Below, piece after piece: positions 1 to 7,232 of a stretch of DNA of 64,000 nucleotides. Source of the DNA: Geodermatophilus sp. TF02-6 (GTDB lineage: Bacteria > Actinomycetota > Actinomycetes > Mycobacteriales > Geodermatophilaceae); contig NZ_QOHF01000004.1 in the NCBI RefSeq assembly GCF_003319115.1, forward strand, positions 1 to 64,000. Reading direction: 5' to 3'. Each line of letters opens with the position of its first letter. Position 1 is the stretch's first letter. The notes beneath the pieces are model-generated. The model had not been told where the DNA came from. It saw only the letters and a program-made list of their open reading frames with translations, and ran no database searches. Position numbers and translations under genes: made by a program.

Positions 1-130
1 CGGGCACGACCGGAGACCAACAGTGGAAGAGCCGGACAGACCGGCCGCTCACCCGCGCCCAGATCAAGCCATCAAGATCGAATCACGAGCCGACGGAGCC
101 GACCAAGATCGACGGTGGATCGAGGCTGAG
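1..130. other. left-edge stretch without a recognisable gene
   Basis: Reading frames are open across this edge because of the high GC content, but none gives a peptide I recognise. It could hold the 3' end of a gene starting outside the window. It is followed by dispersed repeat copy R1. Confidence 0.3.
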
Positions 131-201
131 AGAGGACCCCGTCCTCCTCACCCCTGGCGAGCTCGGGGCGGTACCCGGGAGGGGGCCTCGGGACGGGGCC
201 G
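131..201 (+). repeat. dispersed GGACCCC palindromic repeat, copy R1
   Basis: This copy has the shared head AGGACCCCGTCCTCCTCACC, a central GCTCGGGGCGG block and the tail GGACGGGGCC, which is complementary to the head. Similar copies follow most genes in the window. It lies in non-coding DNA downstream of the minus-strand bL37 gene. Confidence 0.75.
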
Positions 202-233
202 CGGCGGGGCCCGGGAGGGGCCAGCAACGGACA

Positions 234-268
234 GCGCCCCGTCCCCGCGTGCAGCGGGGGCGGGGCGC
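234..268 (-). terminator. hairpin downstream of bL37
   Basis: GCGCCCCGTCCCCGC and GCGGGGGCGGGGCGC are complementary 15-base arms with one mismatch around a 5-base loop. The hairpin begins 24 bases after the bL37 stop on the minus strand. It has no U tract, as is common for actinobacterial terminators. Confidence 0.5.
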
Positions 269-291
269 TTCGCCGTTCGGCGGGGCCGACG

Positions 292-366
292 TCAGGCGTT
301 GGGCCGCTTGCCGTGGTTGGCCTTGTTCTGCTTGCGGGCGCGCCGCTTGCGTCCACGCTTGGACAT
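292..366 (-). CDS. 50S ribosomal protein bL37, 24 aa
   Basis: The 24-codon gene reads ATG to TGA on the minus strand. Its product starts MSKRGRKRRARK and ends KANHGKRPNA, with about half of its residues Lys or Arg. This matches the actinobacterial large-subunit protein bL37 first seen in mycobacterial ribosome structures, where the basic peptide lies against rRNA. A strong Shine-Dalgarno (GGAGAGGAGGG) sits just upstream of the ATG, and a hairpin follows the stop. The coding sequence is clear; the name rests on remembered similarity of length, charge and the NHGKRPN ending. Genes this short are often missed by gene finders. Confidence 0.85.
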   Translation of the reverse strand: MSKRGRKRRARKQNKANHGKRPNA

Positions 367-584
367 CGCTGCCCTCCTCTCCTGGTCGGTGCCGCGGGCC
401 CGCTGCCGGGCCCCTGGACGTCGACGGGCGACCGGTGCGTCACGCGGACGTGGTACCGGGCAACCCGTCAGGCTGGTGTCCCCAGCTTCTCATGCGCCTC
501 GCCGGCGCCGCCCGTGTGGCGGGCCGGGTAGCCGCGGGGTCAGGCTGGGAGGAGGACGACGCGGGATCGGAGAGGGTCGGCACG

Positions 585-1628
585 GTGGCACACGTCGGGA
601 TCGAGAGCGTGCTCGTGGCGGGGCGGGGCCCGGCCGCGTGCTCGGTGGTGGCGGCCTGCTCACGGCTGGACGTGAAGACGGTCGCCGTGTACTCCGAGGC
701 CGACCGCTCGGCCCGCCACGTCCGGCTGGCCGACGACGCCATCCTGCTCGGCCCCGCCCCGGCCGCGGAGTCCTACCTGGCCGTCGACCGGATCGTCGAG
801 GCCGCCCGGCGCAGCGGCGCCACCGCCGTCCTCCCGGTCCCGCCGGCGCTGGCCGGCAACGTGCGGCTGGCCGGCGCGGTGGTCGCGGCGGGGCTGACCT
901 GGGTCGGGCCGCCGGCGGCCGTGCTCGAGCGCCTCGGCGGTGACGGGGTCGAGCCGGTCAGCGAGCGCGGCTTCCTCGCCTGGGTCACCGACTCCGGGCT
1001 GCACCACACCACGGCCGTCGTCCGCGACCGGGCCGCCGGCACCGCCCGCCTCTCCTGGACCCCCGACGAGCCGGTCGAGCTGCCGGCGGCGGCCAAGCGG
1101 CTGGCGGAGGTGGGCTGGCGCGGGCTGGTCACCGTCGGCATCGCCCCGGACGGGGAGCTCGCCGAGGTGGCCGCCGGCTTCTCCCTCGACATGGCAGTCC
1201 TGGAGCGCGCGCACGGAGTGGACGCCGTCGAGCTCGCGCTGCGCAGCGCCGCCCGGGGCCGGTCGACCGACGCCGGGCCGGGCTGGGCGCCCCGGAAGGC
1301 CGTCGCCGTCCAGCTGCGCTCCACCCTGCCCCCGGGACAGGCCGGGCGGGTCACCGGCCGGCTGCCGGAGTCCGGACGGCGCCCGGGCCGGACGCCGGAC
1401 GTCGAGGTCGTGGCCGTGAGCGGCTACGACCCCGGCGACCGGCTGGATGGCTGGTACGACGCGCTGCTGGCCACGGTCAGCGCCAGCGGCCCCGACACCG
1501 CCACCGCCGCCCGAGCGGTCAGTGACGTCCTCACCGGCCTGCCCGAGACCGGCGTGCCGCACGACGGGCCGGAGATCTGCCCGGTGCTCGACCGGCTCGC
1601 CGCCGGCTCCCCCGCGCCCGGGGCGTGA
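585..1628 (+). CDS. shortened biotin-carboxylase-like protein, probably inactive
   Basis: The protein has 347 aa, against about 450 for a biotin carboxylase. Residues about 4-100 match the biotin carboxylase N-terminal domain (VLVAGRGPAA, VAVYSEADRSARHVRLADDA, a WVGPP turn). The ATP-grasp part is strongly reduced: the glycine-rich loop is absent, and the EMNTRLQVEH motif with metal-binding Glu/Asn is replaced by EVAAGFSLDMAVLERAH. Residues about 225-340 still resemble the C-terminal domain (GRVTGRLPESG, GYDPGDRLDGWYDALL). Catalysis is therefore unlikely, and a regulatory or structural role is inference. The GTG start at 585 has an upstream GGAGAGGG and begins exactly at the conserved domain. 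It lies beside pdtaS, where mycobacteria keep the biotinylated protein TB7.3. Confidence 0.7.
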   Translation: MAHVGIESVLVAGRGPAACSVVAACSRLDVKTVAVYSEADRSARHVRLADDAILLGPAPAAESYLAVDRIVEAARRSGATAVLPVPPALAGNVRLAGAVVAAGLTWVGPPAAVLERLGGDGVEPVSERGFLAWVTDSGLHHTTAVVRDRAAGTARLSWTPDEPVELPAAAKRLAEVGWRGLVTVGIAPDGELAEVAAGFSLDMAVLERAHGVDAVELALRSAARGRSTDAGPGWAPRKAVAVQLRSTLPPGQAGRVTGRLPESGRRPGRTPDVEVVAVSGYDPGDRLDGWYDALLATVSASGPDTATAARAVSDVLTGLPETGVPHDGPEICPVLDRLAAGSPAPGA

Positions 1629-1702
1629 GAAGGGACCCCCTGCCCCCACCGGAGAAGGACCCCGTCCTCCCCACCCTTCGAAGAAGGAGCCCCTGCTCCG
1701 GT
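1629..1702 (+). repeat. dispersed GGACCCC repeat, copy R2 (three heads)
   Basis: Three partial head modules follow one another directly after the TGA stop of the carboxylase-like gene: GAAGGGACCCCCTGCCCCC, GAAGGACCCCGTCCTCCCCA and GAAGGAGCCCCTGCTCC. The stretch separates convergent genes and may act as a transcription terminator. Confidence 0.65.
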
Positions 1703-1717
1703 CAGCGCCGTCGGGGA

Positions 1718-2242
1718 CTACAGCTCCAGCACGTACACCTGCAGGTCCACCCCGGGCACCGGGGACCAGTCCCGCTCCGGCAGCCGGGTGAAGCCCATCC
1801 GCTCGTAGAGCCGGTGCGCCGCGGTCATCGTCGGCCCGGTGGAGAGCACCATCCGCCGCTTGCCCGCTGCCCGCGCCCGCTCGAGGCAGGCGGCCACCAG
1901 CAGCTCCCCGGTCCCGCGGCCCTGCCGCACCGGGTCGACGACCAGCATCCGGAACGCGGCCTCGTCGTCGGACTCGGTGACCTCGCCGAAGTCCCCGTCG
2001 AGCACCAGGGCCACGCTGCCGACGACTCGGCCGTCTCCGTCCCGGACCACGAGCAGCTCCGCCCGCTCGGCCCGGCTGGCGACGTCGGCCAGCTCGACGG
2101 CGTACCCCGGGTTGGTCAGGCCGCCGCCGACGTAGACGTCGACGGTCAGCTCGGCGATGCGGGAGAAGTCCTCCGGGCGGGCGGTCTCGACGGACGGGGA
2201 CGGTGCACCGGCGGCAGAGGACACGGCGGGCAGCCTAGGCAC
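1718..2242 (-). CDS. GNAT-family N-acetyltransferase
   Basis: This 174-aa protein carries a single GNAT fold that would transfer an acetyl group from acetyl-CoA. Visible motifs are the beta-4/alpha-3 acetyl-CoA loop (MLVVDPVRQGRGTGELLVAACLERAR) and the late MVLSTGPTMTAAHRLYERMGF segment, where the Tyr is the usual general acid. The substrate cannot be told from sequence. The GTG start at 2242 was chosen because longer forms would translate into repeat copy R3. The gene converges on the carboxylase-like gene and diverges from pdtaS. Confidence 0.8.
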   Translation of the reverse strand: MPRLPAVSSAAGAPSPSVETARPEDFSRIAELTVDVYVGGGLTNPGYAVELADVASRAERAELLVVRDGDGRVVGSVALVLDGDFGEVTESDDEAAFRMLVVDPVRQGRGTGELLVAACLERARAAGKRRMVLSTGPTMTAAHRLYERMGFTRLPERDWSPVPGVDLQVYVLEL

Positions 2243-2294
2243 GGACCCCTCCTCGGCGTCCCTGGGCGTCGGCCCCCTCCGGCCGCCGGGCATC

Positions 2295-2352
2295 GGCCCC
2301 GTCCCGAGGCTCACCCCGAGCGTGCGAGGGGTGAGGAGGACGGGGCCCTCCT
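2295..2352 (-). repeat. dispersed GGACCCC repeat, copy R3
   Basis: Read on the minus strand this has GGGCCCCGTCCTCCTCACC, GCTCGGGGTGAG and GGGACGGGGCC, so it matches the other copies. Unlike most, it lies between two divergent genes and ends 14 bases before the pdtaS start, where a strong hairpin could affect initiation or leader stability. Confidence 0.7.
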
Positions 2353-2366
2353 ACCCTCGGGGCACC

Positions 2367-3863
2367 ATGAGCAGCCTCTCCGAACGTCTCACCCGCGGTT
2401 CGGTCTCCACGCCGGCCCGGGTGGACCACGCCCGCCGGCTGGTGGCCGACTGGCAGCTGCTGGCCGACCTCTCCTTCGCCGACCTGACGCTGTGGGTGCC
2501 GCTGCGCACCGGCGCCTGGTGGTGCGTGGCGCAGGTGCGCCCGCTGACCGCGCCCACCAGCCAGCCCGACGACCTCGTGGGCTCGGAGGTCGAGGGGCCG
2601 GCCGCGGAGCCGTTCGCAGTCGCCCACCGGGAAGGCCGCCCGGTCACCGAGGGGGAGCCCGACTGGTCGGGGCCCAACCCACGGCGGCGCGAGGTCGTCC
2701 CGGTGCGGCACGACGGCGTCGTCGTCGCCGTCCTGGCCCGGGACACGAACCTGGCCGTGACCCGCTCGCCGTCCACCCTGGAGCTGACCTACCTCGACAT
2801 CGCCGCCGACCTGTGCCTCATGGTCTCGGCCGGCACCTTCCCGCCGGAGAAGCCGCTGGACGCCGAGCTGAGCCCGCGGGTGGGTGACGGGCTGGTGCGG
2901 CTGGACGCCGGCGGCTACGCCGTCTACGCCAGCCCCAACGCACTGTCGGCCTACCGCCGCCTGGGGGTCACCGGGGACGTCGTCGGCGCCGACCTGGCCC
3001 GGCTCACCCGCGACGCCGCGTTCGACCGGGTCGCCGGGGAGGCGGTCGCCGCGGGCATCCGGGCCGCGGTCGCCGGCCGGTTCCCCGACCCCACGGACGT
3101 CGAGGGGACGACGGCCACGCTGCTGGTGCGCGCGCTGCCGCTGCAGCCCCCCGGCGCGGAGGAGGGCGCGCTGGTGCTGGTGCGCGACGTCACCGACGTG
3201 CGGCTGCGCGACCGCGCGCTGCTGACCAAGGACGCCACCATCCGGGAGATCCACCACCGGGTGAAGAACAACCTGCAGACGGTGGCCGCGCTGCTGCGGC
3301 TGCAGGCCCGGCGGATGAGCGAGCCCGCTGCCCGGGAGGCGCTGGAGGAGTCGGTGCGCCGGGTGTCGTCGATCGCGGTGGTGCACGACACGCTGGCCGG
3401 CAGCCGGGAGGACGTCGTCGACGTGGACGACGTCCTCGACCGGGTGCTGCCGATGCTCGGCGACCTGACCTCGATCGGTCCGGCGGCGCGGACCCGGCGG
3501 GTCGGCCAGTTCGGCGAGCTGCCGGCCGGAGCCGCGACCCCGCTGGTGCTGGCGGTCACCGAGCTGCTGCACAACGCCGCCGAGCACGCCTTCCCCGACG
3601 GCAGCCCGGGCAGCATCGAGCTGGTGGCCGAGCGCGGCGGCGACGACCTGGTGGTGCGGGTGCGCGACGACGGGCAGGGGCTGCCGGAGGGCTTCGACCT
3701 GGCCGCCAGCGACGGTCTCGGGCTGCAGATCGTGCGCACCCTGGTCACCAGCGAGCTCGGCGGCTGCCTCACCATGACCAGCCCGCCCACCCACCCCACC
3801 GACGGGCGGACCGGCACCGAGGTGGTGCTCACCCTCCCCGGCGCCGCCCGCCTGCGGCGATGA
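2367..3863 (+). CDS. pdtaS: sensor histidine kinase PdtaS
   Basis: The product is a 498-aa soluble two-component kinase whose known partner is the antiterminator regulator PdtaR. The N-terminal GAF-like domain (WQLLADLSFADLTLWVP) and a PAS-like domain (GDGLVRLDAGGYAVYASPNALSAY) are followed by the HisKA_2 motif IREIHHRVKNNLQTVAALL, with the phospho-accepting His near residue 296. An HATPase domain comes last (LAVTELLHNAAEHAF, DDGQGLPEGF, LGLQIVRTL). There are no membrane segments. The ATG at 2367 matches the start of the mycobacterial protein. Its neighbour is whiB1, as in Mycobacterium (Rv3219/Rv3220c). No pdtaR lies in the window. Confidence 0.93.
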   Translation: MSSLSERLTRGSVSTPARVDHARRLVADWQLLADLSFADLTLWVPLRTGAWWCVAQVRPLTAPTSQPDDLVGSEVEGPAAEPFAVAHREGRPVTEGEPDWSGPNPRRREVVPVRHDGVVVAVLARDTNLAVTRSPSTLELTYLDIAADLCLMVSAGTFPPEKPLDAELSPRVGDGLVRLDAGGYAVYASPNALSAYRRLGVTGDVVGADLARLTRDAAFDRVAGEAVAAGIRAAVAGRFPDPTDVEGTTATLLVRALPLQPPGAEEGALVLVRDVTDVRLRDRALLTKDATIREIHHRVKNNLQTVAALLRLQARRMSEPAAREALEESVRRVSSIAVVHDTLAGSREDVVDVDDVLDRVLPMLGDLTSIGPAARTRRVGQFGELPAGAATPLVLAVTELLHNAAEHAFPDGSPGSIELVAERGGDDLVVRVRDDGQGLPEGFDLAASDGLGLQIVRTLVTSELGGCLTMTSPPTHPTDGRTGTEVVLTLPGAARLRR

Positions 3864-3882
3864 CGTCGTCGGGGACGGCTCC

Positions 3883-4068
3883 TGGCCGCGGTGTGGACCG
3901 GTCGCGGGGGCCCGGAGGGTCCCCCGATCGGGACACGGGGGAGGGCTCACCGGTGTCGGGGGAGGGCACGTGGCCGCGGTGTGGACCGGTCGCGGGGGCC
4001 CGGAGGGTCCCCCGATCGGGACACGGGGGAGGGCTCACCGGTGTCGGGGGAGGGCACGTGGCCGCGGT
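3883..4068 (+). repeat. 88-bp tandem repeat, about 2.1 copies
   Basis: Two identical 88-bp units (3883-3970 and 3971-4058) are followed by the first 10 bases of a third. Each unit holds GGTCGCGGGGGCCCGGAGGG and two GGGGGAGGG stretches. The array fills the gap between the pdtaS stop and the terminator shared with whiB1. No convincing gene runs through it. Perfect identity of the units points to a recent duplication. Confidence 0.9.
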
Positions 4069-4099
4069 CGGAGCCCGGTAGGGCGACAGATGACAGAGC

Positions 4100-4130
4100 G
4101 AGGCCGGTCCGGGGATCCCGGACCGGCCTC
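4100..4130. terminator. bidirectional terminator between pdtaS and whiB1
   Basis: A perfect palindrome of 14-bp arms (GAGGCCGGTCCGGG and its complement) encloses a 3-base loop. It lies between the convergent pdtaS and whiB1 genes and can serve both strands. No clear U tract follows. Confidence 0.8.
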
Positions 4131-4188
4131 GTGGCGGTTCAGCGCGGCGCCGCCGGGCGTGCAGCCCAGGTGCCGGTGTGCGACGGGT

Positions 4189-4440
4189 TCAGGCGGTGCG
4201 CACGCGGGTGCGAGCCTGGCGCCGCTTGAGCGCGCGCCGCTCGTCCTCGGACAGGCCGCCCCAGACACCGGAGTCCTGACCGGAGCGCAGGGCCCAGTCC
4301 AGGCACGACTCGGTGACGGGGCATCGTCGGCACACCGCCTTGGCCTGCTCGATCTGCACGAGGGCCGGGCCGGTCGTCCCGATGGGGAAGAACAGCTCCG
4401 GGTCCTCGTCGCGGCAGAGCGCGCGGTGGCGCCAGTCCAT
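4189..4440 (-). CDS. whiB1: WhiB1 iron-sulfur transcription regulator
   Basis: The 83-aa protein has the WhiB-family layout: Cys9, Cys37, Cys40 and Cys46 to hold a [4Fe-4S] cluster, then the turn GVWGG (residues 58-62) and a basic C-terminus (ALKRRQARTRVRT) that contacts DNA. It starts MDWRHRALCRDEDPELFF, the WhiB1 signature; mycobacterial WhiB1 is an essential NO-sensitive protein that binds sigma-A. The ATG at 4440 gives the family length. It converges on pdtaS, and a CRP-type operator and a possible promoter lie upstream. Function is inferred by orthology. Confidence 0.95.
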   Translation of the reverse strand: MDWRHRALCRDEDPELFFPIGTTGPALVQIEQAKAVCRRCPVTESCLDWALRSGQDSGVWGGLSEDERRALKRRQARTRVRTA

Positions 4441-4580
4441 GGCGGTGTTCTCCTCGGTGTCGTCTACGGTGGAGTGCGTCAGTCGCCGGCCTCGGACCGC
4501 TCCGCAGGCCGGTACCGGGGTGACCAGCGCCATGGCACAGCGACTTCGTGCGCTTGTTACTGACAGGTTGCTGCTCCCGC

Positions 4581-4609
4581 GATGTTTTCACGGCGAGGCC
4601 GCCTGTCAA
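4581..4609 (-). promoter_or_regulatory. possible whiB1 promoter
   Basis: On the minus strand a perfect TTGACA (-35) lies 17 bp before AACATC, a weak -10, in an unusually AT-rich patch for this genome. Transcription would start near 4574 and leave a leader of about 130 bases ahead of whiB1. Confidence 0.4.
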
Positions 4610-4637
4610 GCAGAACGAGGACATCGGTCGACCCCTC

Positions 4638-4651
4638 GTGAGCAAGCTCAC
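4638..4651. promoter_or_regulatory. CRP/cAMP-receptor-type operator upstream of whiB1
   Basis: GTGAGCAAGCTCAC fits the GTGA-N6-TCAC consensus of CRP-family regulators. It is centred about 70 bp upstream of the predicted whiB1 transcription start. Mycobacterial whiB1 is known to be controlled by CRP (Rv3676). The motif also resembles the GTGAGCGAGCTC head of the repeat at 42481, so a repeat-derived origin cannot be excluded. Confidence 0.5.
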
Positions 4652-4775
4652 CACGGCCGTGGTAGGGGCGCCACTCGACCGTCCCCCCACCGGCGCGGTG
4701 CGTTGACAACCGCTCGGTCCCGATGACGAACCTGCAGGTCAGAGGCGAGTTGCGGAACGGGTCGGTTTCCGTGGC

Positions 4776-5798
4776 TCAGGCCACGACGGCGAGCGCGGCC
4801 GGTACGCCGCGGACCCGCAGGCCGGTCGCCGTCCCGAGGTGGTCGCCGTCGACCTGCCAGCCCTGCGGGCGCTGCGCGGTGAGGGTCAGCCCGGCCAGGT
4901 CGTGCCGCCGGAGCACGCCGCGGCCGCGCGCGTCGGGTCGGGCGGCGAGGACCTGCCGCACGTGGTGCAGCATCCGCAGCACCCCCATCCGGCCCATCGC
5001 GAAGACGTCGAGCCCGGTGTCGAAGGAGGCATCCGGGCTGGGGACCACCGGCCGGGCGCCCAGGTAGGTCCACGGGGAGACGTTCGAGACCAGGCACAGG
5101 AAGAGCCCGTCGACCGGAGGTTCGCCGGGGACCTCGAGGGTCATCGCGGGGTCCCGGCGCTCGCGGCCCAGCACGAAGGTGCTGGTGGCCTCCCGGACGT
5201 AGAGCAGCCCGGTGGAGCGGTGCCCGCGGGCCCGGTGCGCCTCGACCCGGCCGATGACGTCGGCGTCGAAGCCCAGGCCGGCGGAGAAGGCGAACCAGCG
5301 CGGCTCGGTCCACTCCGGGTGGGCCGCGGCGGCGGCGTCGGCCGCTGCGGTGGCCAGCGCCGGGTCGGGGATCGCGGCCGCCGCCCGACCGGCGCCCCGC
5401 GCGCTGGCCGTGCCGAGCGAGACCCGGCGGGTGCGCCCGGCGCGCAGCGAGTCGAGGATCTCCGCGGTCGCGGTGACCGGGTTGCGCGCGCGTCCCAGGG
5501 CCCGGGAGAAGACGTTGGTCGACCCGCCCGGCACGACGGCGAGGGGCGGGACGTGCGCGCCCGGCCCGTCGTGCAGCAACCCGTTGACGACCTCGTTGAC
5601 CGTGCCGTCACCGCCGAGGGCGACGACGACGTCGACGCTCTCGGCGCAGGCCTTGCGGGCCAGCTCGCTGCCGTGGCCGCGGTGGGTGGTCTCGGCGAGG
5701 TCGACGTCGAGGTCGGCGGCGAGGGCGGCGAGCACCCGGTCGCGGACCCTGCGGGTCGTCGTCGTCGCCAGGGGGTTGGCCACCACGAGCGCGCGCAT
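4776..5798 (-). CDS. diacylglycerol/lipid kinase family protein
   Basis: This 340-aa protein belongs to the DAGK catalytic family, which phosphorylates lipid hydroxyl groups with ATP. The start MRALVVANPLATTTTRR carries the family's nucleotide loop, and VVVALGGDGTVNEVVNGLL holds the hallmark GGDGT motif at about residues 60-66. PPLAVVPGGSTNVFSRALG follows as the usual second motif, and FSAGLGFDADVI begins the C-terminal beta domain. Length and layout match bacterial DgkB/YegS proteins. Mycobacterium has an equivalent gene (Rv3218) next to whiB1, which supports orthology. The exact lipid substrate is unknown. Confidence 0.85.
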   Translation of the reverse strand: MRALVVANPLATTTTRRVRDRVLAALAADLDVDLAETTHRGHGSELARKACAESVDVVVALGGDGTVNEVVNGLLHDGPGAHVPPLAVVPGGSTNVFSRALGRARNPVTATAEILDSLRAGRTRRVSLGTASARGAGRAAAAIPDPALATAAADAAAAAHPEWTEPRWFAFSAGLGFDADVIGRVEAHRARGHRSTGLLYVREATSTFVLGRERRDPAMTLEVPGEPPVDGLFLCLVSNVSPWTYLGARPVVPSPDASFDTGLDVFAMGRMGVLRMLHHVRQVLAARPDARGRGVLRRHDLAGLTLTAQRPQGWQVDGDHLGTATGLRVRGVPAALAVVA

Positions 5799-5888
5799 GC
5801 GGCTCAGGCTAACGAGCGGGCCGGTGTCCGCCCGGCCCGGTGTGCGGGACGGCCGGGGCGCCCAGGGCCGGCGCGTACCCTTCCGGCC

Positions 5889-6371
5889 GTGACCGAGGAG
5901 CCCGGAGCCCGGCCGCCGCGGCAGCGCCGGCGGGCCGACCGGCTGCTCGGCGGCGCGGCCGAGCCGGCGGCCCCCCGCCCGGCCCGGGAGCGGCCGCCGG
6001 CGCCTGCGGCCGTGCGCCGGGCCGCGCTGGTGGTCGCGGTCGAGGCGGCCGCCCTCGCGGGCGTCGCCCTCTGGCTGCTCTACCTGACGGTGGCCTCGAC
6101 ACCCGACAGCGTCGGGCGGGCGGTGGCCGAGGTGGTCTACGTCGGGTTCTTCGCCGCCCTGCTGGGCGCCGCCGCCGTCGGGCTGCGCCGGGTCTCGGCC
6201 TGGGCCCGCGGGCCGGTCGTCGTCCTCCAGCTGCTGCTCGGGCTGTTCGGGTACTCCTCGGCGTTCCAGGCCGGTCGGCCGCTGATCGGCGTCCCGGTGC
6301 TGGTGCTGGTCGCCCTGACCCTGTACCTGCTGCTGACCCCCGAGGCCCGGCTGGCGTTCCTGCGCCGCTGA
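5889..6371 (+). CDS. small four-helix integral membrane protein (Rv3217c-like)
   Basis: The product is a 160-aa protein with a charged, Pro/Arg-rich cytoplasmic N-terminus of about 45 residues followed by four hydrophobic helices: ALVVAVEAAALAGVALWLLY, VVYVGFFAALLGAAAVGL, VVVLQLLLGLFGYSSAF and IGVPVLVLVALTLYLLL. It ends on the basic stretch RLAFLRR. No enzymatic motif is visible. Position next to the lipid kinase and whiB1 matches mycobacterial Rv3217c, an uncharacterised membrane protein. The GTG at 5889 gives the family's length. Confidence 0.75.
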   Translation: MTEEPGARPPRQRRRADRLLGGAAEPAAPRPARERPPAPAAVRRAALVVAVEAAALAGVALWLLYLTVASTPDSVGRAVAEVVYVGFFAALLGAAAVGLRRVSAWARGPVVVLQLLLGLFGYSSAFQAGRPLIGVPVLVLVALTLYLLLTPEARLAFLRR

Positions 6372-6373
6372 AC

Positions 6374-6449
6374 GAGGACCCCGCGTCCCCCGGCCCCGTC
6401 CAGAGGCTCACCGCGAGCTTGCGAGCGGTGAGGGGGACGGGGTCCTCTT
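6374..6449. repeat. dispersed GGACCCC repeat, copy R4, likely terminator
   Basis: This copy fills the gap between two convergent stop codons. GAGGACCCCG at the left pairs with CGGGGTCCTC at the right, and inside it GGCTCACCGC pairs with GCGAGCGGTGAG. It ends in TTT, so it can work as a bidirectional intrinsic terminator. Confidence 0.75.
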
Positions 6450-7232
6450 TCAGACCAGCTCGACGACGTCGGCGATCGAGTCCAGCACCCGGCTGGGCCG
6501 GAAGGGGAAGCGGGAGACGTCGGCCGCCCGGGTCGAGCCGGTGAGCACGAGGATCGTCTCCAGGCCGGCCTCGATGCCCGCGACGACGTCGGTGTCCATC
6601 CGGTCGCCGATCATGACGGTGGACTCCGAGTGCGCCTCGATCCGATTCATGGCGCTGCGGAACATCATCGGGTTGGGCTTGCCCACGAAGTAGGGCTCCG
6701 CGCCGGTCGCCCGGGTGATCATCGCGGCGACCGAGCCGGTGGCCGGCAGCGGGCCCTCGGGGGAGGGGCCGGTGACGTCGGGGTTGGTGGCGATGAACCG
6801 CGCCCCGGCGCCGATCAGCCGGATGGCCCGGGTGATCGCCTCGAAGGAGTAGGTGCGGGTCTCGCCGAGGACGACGAAGTCCGGGTCGGTGTCGGTGAGC
6901 GTGTAGCCGGCCTCGTACAGCGCCGTGGTCAGGCCCGCCTCGCCGATGACGTAGGCCGACCCGCCGGGCTGTTGGCCGCCCAGGAAGTCGGCGGTGGCCA
7001 GCGCCGACGTCCAGATCGCCGCCTCGGGGACGTGCAGCCCCGAGCGGGCCAGCCGGGCGGCGAGGTCACGCGGGGTGAAGATCGAGTTGTTGGTCAGCAC
7101 CAGGAAGCGCCGGCCGGCCTCGACCAGCCGGTCCAGGAAGTCCGCGGCGCCGGGCAGCGCCATGCCCTCGTGCACCAGGACGCCGTCCATGTCGGTCAGC
7201 CAGCACTCCGCCTGCTTGCGCTCGGTGCTCAT
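6450..7232 (-). CDS. HAD-superfamily IIA hydrolase (NagD-like phosphatase)
   Basis: This 260-aa soluble phosphatase has the HAD motifs in order: motif I CWLTDMDGVLVHEG (nucleophile Asp and general acid Asp), motif II FLVLTNNS, motif III Lys within FVGKPNPMMF, and motif IV MIGDRMDTDVVAG. The large cap between motifs II and III is type C2, as in NagD and p-nitrophenyl phosphatases, which act on small sugar or nucleotide phosphates. It overlaps the upstream acetyltransferase by 4 bases (ATGA), so the two are co-translated with the phospholipid genes. The substrate is not predictable. Confidence 0.88.
   Translation of the reverse strand: MSTERKQAECWLTDMDGVLVHEGMALPGAADFLDRLVEAGRRFLVLTNNSIFTPRDLAARLARSGLHVPEAAIWTSALATADFLGGQQPGGSAYVIGEAGLTTALYEAGYTLTDTDPDFVVLGETRTYSFEAITRAIRLIGAGARFIATNPDVTGPSPEGPLPATGSVAAMITRATGAEPYFVGKPNPMMFRSAMNRIEAHSESTVMIGDRMDTDVVAGIEAGLETILVLTGSTRAADVSRFPFRPSRVLDSIADVVELV

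Noticed and set aside
23-943. 306-codon open frame at the left edge
   Set aside because: It reads through repeat R1, the bL37 gene and a terminator and gives an Arg/Gly-rich string without homology.
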